A DNA stretch of 64,000 bases from Phytoactinopolyspora mesophila (GCF_010122465.1 NZ_WLZY01000010.1:124001-188000); one strand, 5' to 3'; positions 8,326 through 17,327 are shown, counted from the first letter of the stretch. Numbers and translations are program-made. The notes: a model not told the origin generated them from the letters alone.

Positions 8326-8343
8326 GTTGTCGCTGTAGACAAC
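8326..8343. promoter_or_regulatory. 18-bp palindrome in divergent intergenic region
   Basis: Inverted repeat GTTGTC-GCTGTA-GACAAC, 31 bases from the 17-bp palindrome in the same divergent spacer. A candidate second operator or promoter-overlapping site for the decarboxylase operon. Confidence 0.4.
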
Positions 8344-8473
8344 ACCAGATCGGAGTTTGGTGATGTGGGCTCAATTGCCGCCGCTAAGACCGTTGAATCG
8401 CCTCTTGAGCCGCCAGGCATGGTCAGGGCGAGATAGCCTGTCGCTCCGCTCGTCGCCAACCGCGGAGGTACCG

Positions 8474-10048
8474 TTGGCCACAAACGCACGCTCCTCCCGG
8501 TGGCCTAGGCTCAGTCCGGCGCGAGACACGGCCTTCTACTCTGCGCACCATGCCTCCGACGCCGATCGTGAAGCCGCGCTCTTACATCGTGCGCTGGATG
8601 TCGGTCTAGAGTTCAAGGCCCGACCCGAGATCTTCGGCCGCCGCATGGCCCCGCAGCGGATCCGAGACCTGCTGATCCGTGACCTACCTGAGAAGGCGAG
8701 CACCCTCGACGCCGTCCTGGAGTCCTTCGTTGACGAAGTTCTGCCGCTGTGCAAGAACGAAGCCAGCCCTCGGTTTCTCGGGTTCGGGGACACGGGTGAC
8801 GATGCCGCCGCCCTTGCCGGCGGAATCTTGGCGCTCCTTACACAACAGAATCTGATCAACCAAAGTTTCGATTCACCGAGTGCGACCTTCGTCGAAATGC
8901 AGGTTCTCCGCTGGTTGCGTGATCTGCTTGGTTTCACCAATCCTGCGGCGTCCGATGTAACGACCGTTTGGGATGTGGGTGGCGTAGTCACCCACGGTGG
9001 AACGGCAAGCAATACGATCGCTATGATGCTGGCGCGCGAGCACGCGGCTCCAGACACCACGCAGCACGGCGTCACCGATCCGGGCCGCTTTGGAGTGATT
9101 GTTCCCCGCGGAATCGGACACTACAGCGTGAAGAGCGCGCTGACCTGGATCGGCGTCGGCGCTCAGATCATCGAGGTCGACACGGCAGGTTTCCGCTACG
9201 ACATGTCCAGCCTGCGACGGGCCCTGCGTGACCACGCTGGGCAGATCATGGCGGTGGTTGCCTATGCCGGTGACAGTCGCACCCAGACGGTGGAACACTT
9301 GCGGGCCGTTCACGACGTTGTGCACGCTGCCGACCAAGGCATCTGGCTCCACGTGGATGCTTGTTGGGGACTCGTGTGTGCATTCAACGAGCGCTTCCGA
9401 TCCATGATCGACGGTATCGACTTGTTCGATAGTGTGACCGTGGACCCGCACAAGGTGATGGCGGTGCCTTATAGCCTAAGCGCGCTGCTGGTGCGGCGCC
9501 CGGCGGCCCTGCGGACGATCTCCAGCTATTCCGATCTCATAATGCAAGAGGATTACGCCTTTGGTCAGGTCACACCCTTCATCGGCACCAAGGGCTGGAT
9601 GTCATTGAAGCTTTGGATGATGATACGCGCGCACGGCCAGACCGGGTTGGCCGAAATCGCCGAGAACCGAATCGAGCGAGCACGCCGGTTCGCCACGCTG
9701 GTTGACGACCATCCTAGTCTGGTGCGCGTGCACGAGCCGGACTTGGTCGCGGTGGCGTTCATGTATCTACCTGAGGGCACCAAACTGCGACGAGGCAATC
9801 TGAGCACGACGGTCGTCGCGCGAATCAACGCGGTCAATCAACGGATTCACTCGCGAATGCTCGCTGAAGGGCAGTGGCATCTGCACCAGTTCAGCCTCCC
9901 GGACGATCTGGGTCGCCTCCGCCCTGGCGCGACTCTGTACCCGCTGCGATTCATGGCGAACAACCCGCGCACCACAGAGCAGGATATGACACAGGTGCTG
10001 ACCTACGTTTCCAGGCTCGGCCGCGACCTCGAAAGTGAAGCCCGATGA
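8474..10048 (+). CDS. PLP-dependent group II decarboxylase
   Basis: 524-aa pyridoxal-phosphate decarboxylase of the glutamate/DOPA/tyrosine decarboxylase fold. Visible motifs are THGGTASNTIAMMLAREHA (cofactor phosphate site, about residues 169-187), HVDACWG (PLP-stacking and Asp region) and TVDPHKVMAVPYS, whose Lys should be the Schiff-base residue. The start chosen is TTG at 8474 because a GGAGG site lies 6 bases upstream; the frame is open to 8357 without a good ribosome site. The substrate is unknown; the nearby argS makes arginine one candidate. The stop overlaps the next gene (ATGA). Confidence 0.88.
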   Translation: MATNARSSRWPRLSPARDTAFYSAHHASDADREAALLHRALDVGLEFKARPEIFGRRMAPQRIRDLLIRDLPEKASTLDAVLESFVDEVLPLCKNEASPRFLGFGDTGDDAAALAGGILALLTQQNLINQSFDSPSATFVEMQVLRWLRDLLGFTNPAASDVTTVWDVGGVVTHGGTASNTIAMMLAREHAAPDTTQHGVTDPGRFGVIVPRGIGHYSVKSALTWIGVGAQIIEVDTAGFRYDMSSLRRALRDHAGQIMAVVAYAGDSRTQTVEHLRAVHDVVHAADQGIWLHVDACWGLVCAFNERFRSMIDGIDLFDSVTVDPHKVMAVPYSLSALLVRRPAALRTISSYSDLIMQEDYAFGQVTPFIGTKGWMSLKLWMMIRAHGQTGLAEIAENRIERARRFATLVDDHPSLVRVHEPDLVAVAFMYLPEGTKLRRGNLSTTVVARINAVNQRIHSRMLAEGQWHLHQFSLPDDLGRLRPGATLYPLRFMANNPRTTEQDMTQVLTYVSRLGRDLESEAR

Positions 10049-10963
10049 CCGAGCTGGAACACTTCCGGGCAGTGTACGAGGTAGCCGGTGTATACGACCA
10101 GCGGCTACTGCCGCACTTCTTCAACGGCATTGAAGACGTGGACCTGGTCACCGACGTGCTGAATCAATACTACGGTGAGGCCGCAGCCGGCCTTGCCGTC
10201 GTAGAGTTCGGCTGCGGCACCGGCCGCATGACTTCTCGGCTCGCTCCGTACTCACGACGACTGATCGCAGCCGACTACAGCCCGATCATGATCGAGGCTC
10301 GTTCAGCGACGATTTCCGGATGCCGAGACCCTCTGCCTGGAGACCCGCGACGCGGTCATTCACCTACTGGACGAGGGTAATTTCGGTTCGTTCGACCTCG
10401 TCGCCGCGTTCTGGTCGCTGAGCTATCCGCTTGGCGAGTATTTCGAAACGATGACCGCTGAAGGTGTACGACCTGTTGACGACATCACCCGCGGTCGTGA
10501 GCAGGCTTTCAACTTCGTGCACCAATTGTTAAGTTTGACAGCCCCCGGCGGTCATTTTCTGGCGCTGTTCTTCGATGCCGAGACCTCTGAGCAGCGACTG
10601 GTTACCCGCTTGTGGGAGCGCATTGCACCATTCCCAGAAGGTGGGCGTAACCACACCCTAAATCTCCTGCTCAGTGGACTTCGACAGGCCGAGGAGCACG
10701 GTCATGGAACGTTGACCCACAGCCGCTACGGCGGGGTGGCTTGGGCTGCCGATCGCGAGGCGGCCATGGCGTGGTTCAACGTCGTACACCTCAAGAGTTT
10801 TCCCGACTTGATCAATGCACCCGCCGTCCAGCGTGAGATCGGCAGGTTCGTGGATCGCTACGTACAACCGTCTGGCGACGTCGCCTTGCCCAGCGGTGTC
10901 CACGTGATCGATTTCCACACCAAACCCCATCCCGCCTGCCACCTACCTGGGCGCGTCCCATGA
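10045..10963 (+). pseudogene. SAM-dependent methyltransferase, frameshifted
   Basis: The two parts read as one class I methyltransferase. Bases 10045 to about 10310 encode the N-terminus with the SAM motif VVEFGCGTGRMTSRLAP and the acidic AADYSP strand. The protein then continues in the +1 frame from about 10313 (FPDAETLCLETRDAVIHLLD, later APGGHFLALFFDAET) to the stop at 10961-10963. One extra base (or a 2-base loss) near 10300-10313 separates the halves. This is either real decay or a sequencing error, since both halves keep coding character and both flanking ATGA overlaps are intact. It would modify the decarboxylase product or a related metabolite. Confidence 0.75.
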
Positions 10964-11697
10964 TGTCGCCACTGGCTCCGCTCCACGCGGCGAGCCGTCT
11001 GCGACAGCGGTTCGCCGGACCAGACGGATATGGCATCGCCTACGGCTCTTTTCCTGCGGAAACTGCCACCGCGACCTCGGACCTGGACCTCGTGTTCGTT
11101 ACGCCCGAGCCGCTCGCCGACCGCCATCTGGCGGAGCTCGTACACGCCGCCTGCCAGCTTCACCAAAATCATGGCTTGGGCCTCGACCGAGAGGTCGACT
11201 ATGCGGTCAAGTTGCACGCCACCTGCAACGACGTAGCCGCCGCTGTCTCGCTATGCTCCTTCCTCGCCGACGACGACATGATCGAGGTGCAACCAGTCGT
11301 GGTGGAGCCATGGTTCCTCAACTCCAAACAATTTCGTCTTCGGCTTCTGCTCAATGCGCTGACCAGCCCCCATTCCTTCCTCGGCGGTAACGTTGCGCTA
11401 TACGAAAAGCATCGACAAGCAGCCGAGCGTGCTGTAGCAATGCTCGCATTATCGCTCCATCATGGACAGGTGATCACACTTTCGAGTGCGGTAGCGGCGA
11501 TCACCCTGGGCCCCGATGGCGCAAGTAAGAAGGACTACCTCGGCTACGCTGCCAACACTTACCTGATCTCCGTCCTGCACCGCGGACTGGCTCAGTTGGC
11601 CGCCGAGGGTATCGTCCGTGATGTCGACGGAAGTTGTTTCACACTTGACCAAGCGGTGCTTCACGCCGTCATCACAGCGCTCAGGCGCATCCCATAG
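10960..11697 (+). CDS. Nucleotidyltransferase-fold protein
   Basis: 245-aa protein with a pol-beta-type nucleotidyltransferase signature: GIAYGSFPAETATATSDLDL at about residues 23-42 matches the GS..(x)..D.D pattern, with a further acidic pair possible at EVDYAV. The C-terminal 130 residues are helical, as in minimal NTases that adenylylate small molecules or proteins. The ATG overlaps the stop of the methyltransferase (ATGA), placing it in the decarboxylase operon, and argS follows after 62 bases. The substrate is unknown. Confidence 0.6.
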   Translation: MMSPLAPLHAASRLRQRFAGPDGYGIAYGSFPAETATATSDLDLVFVTPEPLADRHLAELVHAACQLHQNHGLGLDREVDYAVKLHATCNDVAAAVSLCSFLADDDMIEVQPVVVEPWFLNSKQFRLRLLLNALTSPHSFLGGNVALYEKHRQAAERAVAMLALSLHHGQVITLSSAVAAITLGPDGASKKDYLGYAANTYLISVLHRGLAQLAAEGIVRDVDGSCFTLDQAVLHAVITALRRIP

Positions 11698-11759
11698 CCG
11701 GCGACGGCCCAATGGGCGGACCTGGGATGATAGCCCGACGATCAAGGAGGACTGTATCT

Positions 11760-13517
11760 GTGAGTAACCACGAGGTGCTGCCGCTATCGGGCCACGTTGC
11801 TTCCGCCGTGTCCGAGGCCATCGACCGCTCACGCCCCGACCTGGCAGGTGCGGACCCCGTGGTACGCCGATCCGAACACGCTGACTTCCAGTCCAATGCG
11901 GCGTTCGCGCTCGCGAAGCGGGTGGGCATGAGACCGTTTGACCTCGCCACCGAGTTGGCCACTGCGCTCGACGGCGAGCAGTTCGGCTGCGTCGAGCTGT
12001 CCGGTCCAGGTTTCCTCAACATCATGGTGCCCGAGCACGCCATCTGGGAGCAGATGTCCGCACGGTTGGCCAGCGATCGGCTCGGCATTGCCGTGTCCCA
12101 AGCGGAACGACGGACAGTCATCGACTATTCGGCGCCGAACATCGCCAAAGAGATGCATGTCGGCCACCTTCGCACGACGATCATTGGTGACAGTCTCGCC
12201 CGCATCCTCGAGTTCCTCGGCGCGGAGATCGTCCGGCAGAATCACCTCGGCGACTGGGGAACCCAGTTCGGCATGCTAATCCAATACCTGGACGAGCACC
12301 CCGACGCGACCTGGCGCCACGACGAACTTACTGGCAAAACCTCGGCCGCATCAGCCCTGGACGACTTGTACAAGGCCGCGCGCAAGGAGTTCGACGCCGA
12401 CCCGGCCTTCGCCGACCGCTCCCGCGCACGTGTGGTCGCGCTCCAATCCGGCGAGCCCACCACCACCGCCCGGTGGCAGGAGATCGTCGACGAGTCCGAG
12501 AATTCCTTCCGCGACATCTACAACCGGCTCGACGTGTTGCTCACACCGGAGGACTCCGTCGGCGAGTCATTCTACAACTCGATGCTCACCAGCACGATCA
12601 ACGAACTCGTCGACGCAGGTATCGCCGTGGAGAGTGACGACGCCTTGGTGATCTTCTCTGAAGAGGTCACCGGCCCCGACGGCAGCGCCGTACCGCTCAT
12701 GGTGCGCAAGCGCGACGGCGGCTACGGCTACGACACAACCGATCTAGCAACTATCCGCTATCGCATCCACGATCTCAAGGCTAAACGGCTGCTGTACGTC
12801 ACCGACTCCCGCCAGGCACTGCACTTTCAGTTGATCTTCGAAGCAGCCCGCCGCGCCGGCTGGCTCACCGACGCCGTAGACGCCGAACATGTTGCCTACG
12901 GCACCGTGCTAGGCCCGGACGGTCGCCCCTTCAAGACACGTGCGGGTGGCACTGTGCGACTGATGGATCTCCTGGACAACGCGGTCGAACGTGCTCGCAC
13001 CATTGTTGCGGAGCGCGACCCCGGCATGGCCCCAGCAGATCTCGACCGAATCGCCGAAGCTGCGGGAATCGGTGCCGTCAAGTACGCCGACCTGTCCACC
13101 TCCAGGGTCAAGGACTACGCCTTCGATGTGGACCACATGGTGTCGTTCACCGGCAACACTGGCGTCTACCTCCAGTATGCGCACACGCGGATCCGGTCCA
13201 TCCTCCGCAAAGCCAGCGACGCCGAAATGCCCATCGATCCCAGCATTCCGCTGGCACCGGCCGAACGCGCCCTCGCCCTGGAACTCGATGCCTTTGGCAC
13301 CACGCTCACCGACGTAGCCGACACCCTCGAGCCGCACCGGCTCTGCGGATACCTCTACGACCTCGCCCGTGACTTCACCACGTTCTATGAAGCCTGCCAC
13401 GTCCTCAGCGCCGCCGAACCTCTCCGCAGCAACCGGCTCGCACTGTGCCAACTCACAGCCCGCACGCTCGAACATGGCCTTAGCCTCCTTGGCATCAAGG
13501 CACCAGAACGGATGTGA
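11760..13517 (+). CDS. argS: Arginyl-tRNA synthetase, probably an extra copy
   Basis: 585-aa full-length class Ia ArgRS. The N-terminal additional domain is followed by YSAPNIAKEMHVGHLRTTII (HIGH motif as HVGH) and NHLGDWGTQFG. The KMSK region is in the lysine-poor ArgRS form FKTRAGGTVRLMDLLDNAVE, followed by an anticodon-binding C-terminus with the YLQYAHTRIRSI motif. The GTG at 11760 is chosen because AAGGAGG lies 9 bases upstream. It sits inside an operon of biosynthetic-looking genes rather than its usual chromosomal setting. A resistant second ArgRS or a supplier of Arg-tRNA for a tailoring step are two possible reasons. No active-site residue looks missing. Confidence 0.93.
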   Translation: MSNHEVLPLSGHVASAVSEAIDRSRPDLAGADPVVRRSEHADFQSNAAFALAKRVGMRPFDLATELATALDGEQFGCVELSGPGFLNIMVPEHAIWEQMSARLASDRLGIAVSQAERRTVIDYSAPNIAKEMHVGHLRTTIIGDSLARILEFLGAEIVRQNHLGDWGTQFGMLIQYLDEHPDATWRHDELTGKTSAASALDDLYKAARKEFDADPAFADRSRARVVALQSGEPTTTARWQEIVDESENSFRDIYNRLDVLLTPEDSVGESFYNSMLTSTINELVDAGIAVESDDALVIFSEEVTGPDGSAVPLMVRKRDGGYGYDTTDLATIRYRIHDLKAKRLLYVTDSRQALHFQLIFEAARRAGWLTDAVDAEHVAYGTVLGPDGRPFKTRAGGTVRLMDLLDNAVERARTIVAERDPGMAPADLDRIAEAAGIGAVKYADLSTSRVKDYAFDVDHMVSFTGNTGVYLQYAHTRIRSILRKASDAEMPIDPSIPLAPAERALALELDAFGTTLTDVADTLEPHRLCGYLYDLARDFTTFYEACHVLSAAEPLRSNRLALCQLTARTLEHGLSLLGIKAPERM

Positions 13518-13675
13518 CCGAAGCATTCAATCGGCATCAGTGGGTCACCGCCGAACCTCAGGGTCCACCCTCGAATCGAGACCGCCATGGCACGGTCCGG
13601 ATAACGGGCAGCTCCCAACCTCAGCGGTCCAGGCGAAATGAGGCCTACGCGCTGCTGCTGCCACTGGGCGGCTGA
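13514..13675 (+). CDS. 53-aa ORF coupled to argS
   Basis: The GTG at 13514 overlaps the argS stop (GTGA), the same arrangement used throughout this island. The product is Arg-rich (10 Arg in 53) and ends AYALLLPLGG. No domain is recognised. It could be a genuine coupled small peptide or a chance frame; coupling is the only support. Confidence 0.3.
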   Translation: MTEAFNRHQWVTAEPQGPPSNRDRHGTVRITGSSQPQRSRRNEAYALLLPLGG

Positions 13676-14061
13676 GGTGCCTTCCACCTGAGGAACTTTG
13701 AACTGTCGCAAGTGGAAGTCTCCCCTGCTCGACAAGCGCTTCCGTGCTTCTACACGCGCCCGACGCCGATCAGTCGTGAACGATTCGCGCTGACGGCGTC
13801 CGACGATTTCCGCTGCGGTGACCGATTAAACATCTTGCCGCGGTCACCTGGCATCGCAGCATCGTATCCGAGCTACTCGCCGTACAGAGTGGCGACCTAC
13901 ACGCATTGGATCCTGATGCGGCTGACGGCACTCCCGCACTTGAGATCTAGTGGCGGTGTACCTTGAGCTGCTGTAGACCGATGCGGCAGTCGGAGTGGCT
14001 GACGGAAGCTGGAAGACCACTGGCGCCACCCGGACCCGGCAACTGGTGTCTGAACGCCCAC
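13676..14061. repeat. Gene-free spacer carrying dispersed repeat B (13992-14053)
   Basis: The 386 bases between the argS operon and the stop of the PKD-like gene contain no convincing gene. Bases 13992-14053 match repeat A at 6372-6425 (GACGGAA.CTGGAAGACCA and AACTGGTGTCTGAAC blocks). Repeat B therefore marks the downstream edge of the pilus-associated region, and its partner lies 7.6 kb to the left. Confidence 0.5.
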
Positions 14062-15033
14062 TCATTGTTCGATCAGTTGGCGTTCACCGATACGGACCTG
14101 TTCAGTGGCCGTCAGTTCCAAGCTGATCGTGCCGGAAGCGCCAGTGTTCGATTCCCACGGCGCCACCCAATACGTCGTGGCCGTGACGGTGAAGCCCTGC
14201 TCAGGCTGATCCCTACTCGTCCGCTGATATCGGTAACCACAGTCGCTGGACTCACGGACACCCTTGGCCTCATTGAACGCCTCACCGGGGGTCGAACAGG
14301 TAACCGAGGCGCCATCACCCATATCCCACACCACTTCCTCCACCGCAGCGGTCACCGTGACGGACACGCTTCCGGCCGACGCCGAGGCCGTATTGGGGCC
14401 CCACGTCTGCGGTGACGGGTCAGCGGCCCACATCCACACCGGCGCACCCACCAGCCCCATCGAGTCAGGATTCCGGGACAACGTCGCCGGAGCCATACCA
14501 ACACCGATGGCGCCCAACTGCATTGACGTCAAGGCTTGGTAAGCGAGAACCTCGGGGTCGACGGCAATCTCATCGGGCGATGATTCCGACCAAAACAGAT
14601 AGGTCTCGCCGTAGAAGGTAAGCCCCATATCGGCACAGTAGTAGATAGCGCCTTGCGGATAGTTCCCTTCCCACACCGCATTATCCGGTTCTGGCTGAGG
14701 TGTCGCCAATCCTACATAACATTGGCGGCCATTCGACCACGTACCTGTGCCGTATCCAGTTTCAGCGGTACAGGGTACCTCCTCCCGACTTTCACCCCGG
14801 ATGACGTAGCAGCTGCGCTCAACTCCGTTGTCGTTATCACCGTCGTCCCCCTCGCCGCCTCCATCGTCGTCGTCATCCGTCACCTCGCAATCAATGAAAG
14901 TTCCGCTATCGCGATCCCAGCAGATTGCGAGGCCTGCATGGGCTTGCCAAGATAAGGGGCCAACGGCCAAGAAACTCATCAAAACTAAGGGCGCAATAAC
15001 CTGGACGAGCCAGCGGCAGCGGTTCAGGGGCAT
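14062..15033 (-). CDS. Secreted PKD-like protein 1 of the pilus module
   Basis: 323-aa exported protein. The N-terminus has a signal peptide or anchor (VQVIAPLVLMSFLAVGPLSW). An acidic low-complexity linker (about residues 51-69) leads to a C-terminal PKD-like domain with VVWDMGDG. It is paralogous to the genes at 16266 and 18689: all share GMAPATL, LVGAPVWMWA.DPSPQTWGP, WDMGDG and the end RIGERQLIEQ. It starts within the stop of the upstream lipoprotein gene (10-base overlap), so the pair is co-translated. It is probably a surface component tied to the Tad-type pilus by linkage. It is the most divergent of the three copies. Confidence 0.7.
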   Translation of the reverse strand: MPLNRCRWLVQVIAPLVLMSFLAVGPLSWQAHAGLAICWDRDSGTFIDCEVTDDDDDGGGEGDDGDNDNGVERSCYVIRGESREEVPCTAETGYGTGTWSNGRQCYVGLATPQPEPDNAVWEGNYPQGAIYYCADMGLTFYGETYLFWSESSPDEIAVDPEVLAYQALTSMQLGAIGVGMAPATLSRNPDSMGLVGAPVWMWAADPSPQTWGPNTASASAGSVSVTVTAAVEEVVWDMGDGASVTCSTPGEAFNEAKGVRESSDCGYRYQRTSRDQPEQGFTVTATTYWVAPWESNTGASGTISLELTATEQVRIGERQLIEQ

Positions 15034-15686
15034 GGCTCAGGCTCCGGCGGATCATCATCGGTGAACACCGGTTCGTCGACGACGACTCGCCAGTGGTAAT
15101 CCTCACTGCCCGACGTATCGTGCAAAAGGTACTGGAAATACACCTCATCACCATTGTGAGTAACGAGACAGCCACGAACCACGATTCGTCGAGGCGCAAC
15201 CCCTTCCTCAGGCTGATCAGGATCAAGGTCGTGATCAATAACCTCAAAGCCGTGGACTGTTGATTCGCCCGTACGTATACGGCCAGCCGCCCGCGCATCC
15301 TGCACACTCTCGTGAACGCTGATCCATGCCTGCCCCATGGCAACCTCGTCCAACTCTTCGAGCTCTAGTTCTGGATCGGAAAAGAGCCGGTCCATCACCG
15401 TATGAAAATCGAGAATCGCCAGCTCAGCCGCCCCAGATGCGAGATCCTCTTCGCTTTCAAGCTCCGCCTCCGGCGTTGTTTCATCCGGCGTCGCCGTCTC
15501 CTGAGTCGGCGCCGTGAGGGGCGGCCCCACAGGTTCGTCCGGGTCGGCAAACGTCGGGGTGGCAGTTGGCGGCGTTTGAGTGGAGATCGGAGTCGTGCTA
15601 TCTGGCTCGCTGTTGTTCGTGCATCCGGTGAGCACACACACCGTTATCCCGGTAAGGACAATGGCTCTATAACCCGTCCCGCTCAT
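15024..15686 (-). CDS. Putative lipoprotein 1
   Basis: 220-aa exported lipoprotein with the lipobox VLTGC at about residue 22, a Thr/Pro/Glu-rich linker (about 25-75) and a compact C-terminal domain. It belongs to the same group as the lipoproteins at 17690 and 19627 by position and layout, though sequence similarity in the linker is low. Its gene overlaps the downstream PKD-like gene and lies 23 bases after the TadG-like gene. Likely anchored on the outer face of the membrane. Confidence 0.65.
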   Translation of the reverse strand: MSGTGYRAIVLTGITVCVLTGCTNNSEPDSTTPISTQTPPTATPTFADPDEPVGPPLTAPTQETATPDETTPEAELESEEDLASGAAELAILDFHTVMDRLFSDPELELEELDEVAMGQAWISVHESVQDARAAGRIRTGESTVHGFEVIDHDLDPDQPEEGVAPRRIVVRGCLVTHNGDEVYFQYLLHDTSGSEDYHWRVVVDEPVFTDDDPPEPEPCP

Positions 15687-15708
15687 ACTCGCCTTCCGCT
15701 CCTTGGTG

Positions 15709-16128
15709 TCACAGATCTTCGGCGATTCTTACCGTGGCCTCGCCGTGGCTGGTAATAGTGGTTATTCCGATGATGGACAGGAAGACGGTCTTCTCGGTGG
15801 TGATTGTCGTGACGGTGATCAAGTCGCCACTGATCGACACGTCGCCCTGGACACCTGCTTCGGCCAGGTAACTTCGCGCAGCGGCAATTGCGGCTCCGGC
15901 ATCTAGCCCGAAACCACCGCCCAGATCCGTACCGTCGATGTGTTGGCCCGCTGCACGCGCCGCTTCAGCGGCAGCATTATCCGCCCGCTGCATGTTTCGG
16001 ACCTTCACGCCGCCGTCGAACACGAGCCCGATGATCGCGATCAACGCCACCGCCAGGATGCTCGCGACCAGGCCGATTGCTCCACGCTCGCAATCACTCC
16101 GTCGCGGCGCACTCACTGTGTCCGACAC
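15709..16128 (-). CDS. TadG-like pilus/secretion protein (intact copy)
   Basis: 139-aa protein with one N-terminal hydrophobic helix directly after a basic stretch (CERGAIGLVASILAVALIAIIGLVF). It is followed by the alanine-rich ADNAAAEAARAAGQ segment typical of TadE/TadG pseudopilins. A Glu at +5 after the G is lacking, unlike the TadE-like proteins at 20487 and 20933. The GTG at 16128 begins MSDTVSAPRRSDCERG, and the same N-terminus occurs in a degenerate copy at 18549. It heads the lipoprotein-PKD module. Confidence 0.72.
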   Translation of the reverse strand: MSDTVSAPRRSDCERGAIGLVASILAVALIAIIGLVFDGGVKVRNMQRADNAAAEAARAAGQHIDGTDLGGGFGLDAGAAIAAARSYLAEAGVQGDVSISGDLITVTTITTEKTVFLSIIGITTITSHGEATVRIAEDL

Positions 16129-16265
16129 GTCTTAGACCCTTCGCGTTCTGCAAATCTCGACATGAAGCGTGCCCCTAGGTCGGATCGCGCTGTGGGCGAC
16201 TTACGACGTCGTTGATGTTCTTCGGCGCGAGCGAGACTTCCGAACCGGCGCACGCTGTCCTCTCC

Positions 16266-17327
16266 CTACTGCTCGATGAGCTGCCGTTCACCGATACGCA
16301 CCGACGCCGAAGACGTCAACGGATCCACATCCAACGTCCCGGACTCCCCCGTCGAAGCCTCCCAACTCGCAGCCCAGATCGTCGTAGCTGTCACCGTGTA
16401 GGCCTGATCGCTCTGATCGCCACTGGTGCGCGTGTACAGATACCCACAGTCCGGCGAATCTCGCACACCCATGGCTTCGTTGTAAGGCTGACCTGGCGTG
16501 CTGCACGTCTTCGATCCACCGTCGCCCATGTCCCACACGGCATGCTCAACCTCGGCCACCACGGTGACGGTCACACCCTGCTCACTGCCGGATTCCTCCA
16601 GCGGCCCCCACGTTTGCGGCGAAGGGTCGACCGCCCACATCCAAACCGGCGCACCGACGAGGCCCATCGAGTCCGAACGCTGCTCCAACGTGGCCGGCGC
16701 CATCCCGATCTCGATCGGCTGAAGGTCCATGTCATCGAGGATCTCTTGCGCGAGTGCGGCCGGATCCACCGGCGGAGGCCCCTCGGGGCCTTCCGGAAGC
16801 CAAACGGGGGTTCGGGACGCCCACGCTGGTGGATATCCAGATCCGGCCAGCCGAAGGAGTTGATAAATCCACCCTTCCGGGTAGTTTTCCCAGACGCCTG
16901 GGTGGAGACAGGTGTCGCAGCCGTGTGTGCCGTGCGGCGCATACATCTCGGCCTCAGACTCACTCATTCGGCGGAGGTATCCGTCGTACTCGGAGACGAA
17001 GACGGCGTCTCCATATCGGCATGGGATGTTGAGCGCTGTGGGGTCGTTCTGCGCGCAAAGAGTCCTCTCCGGAACGTCCGGAACGTCCGGAACGTCCGGA
17101 GGGTCCGGAAGGTCCGGGCCGTCTGGGTCGTCGTCTACGCATATTCCAAACTGCCAGGTTTGCCCAGGTCTGCAGTCGTCTTGGGGCGGCGTGCTGGCCA
17201 GGGTGGCGAACGTGACGCTTAGGATCAACGTGGCGGCAATACCGGTGCCCAGGGCGAGCCGCGCCAACGGCCGGTACTTGCGCCAGCCTGGATGGTCGTT
17301 CTCGTTCGGTGTTATCTCACTCGCCAT
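16266..17327 (-). CDS. Secreted PKD-like protein 2
   Basis: 353-aa exported protein. An N-terminal signal or anchor helix (TGIAATLILSVTFATLAS) is followed by a Cys-containing segment and a Pro-Asp linker built from a 9-base DNA repeat (17071-17135). The conserved C-terminal 150 residues carry the AVWDMGDGGSKTCSTPGQPY PKD-like motif and end RIGERQLIEQ. The C-terminal half is almost identical to the copy at 18689, so this duplication is recent, while the N-terminal halves differ. The ATG at 17327 overlaps the stop of the 75-aa gene upstream by 11 bases. Confidence 0.7.
   Translation of the reverse strand: MASEITPNENDHPGWRKYRPLARLALGTGIAATLILSVTFATLASTPPQDDCRPGQTWQFGICVDDDPDGPDLPDPPDVPDVPDVPERTLCAQNDPTALNIPCRYGDAVFVSEYDGYLRRMSESEAEMYAPHGTHGCDTCLHPGVWENYPEGWIYQLLRLAGSGYPPAWASRTPVWLPEGPEGPPPVDPAALAQEILDDMDLQPIEIGMAPATLEQRSDSMGLVGAPVWMWAVDPSPQTWGPLEESGSEQGVTVTVVAEVEHAVWDMGDGGSKTCSTPGQPYNEAMGVRDSPDCGYLYTRTSGDQSDQAYTVTATTIWAASWEASTGESGTLDVDPLTSSASVRIGERQLIEQ
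17071..17135. repeat. 9-bp coding tandem repeat
   Basis: Repeats of GGAACGTCC and variants (GGAGGGTCC, GGAAGGTCC), at least six units. On the minus strand they encode a PDVPDVPDLPD-type linker in the PKD-like protein. The unit length is a multiple of 3, so slippage would change linker length without breaking the frame. Confidence 0.8.

Noticed and set aside
17071..17135. Possible CRISPR-like repeat
   Set aside because: The repeats are 9 bp, directly adjacent with no spacers, and lie inside a coding frame.
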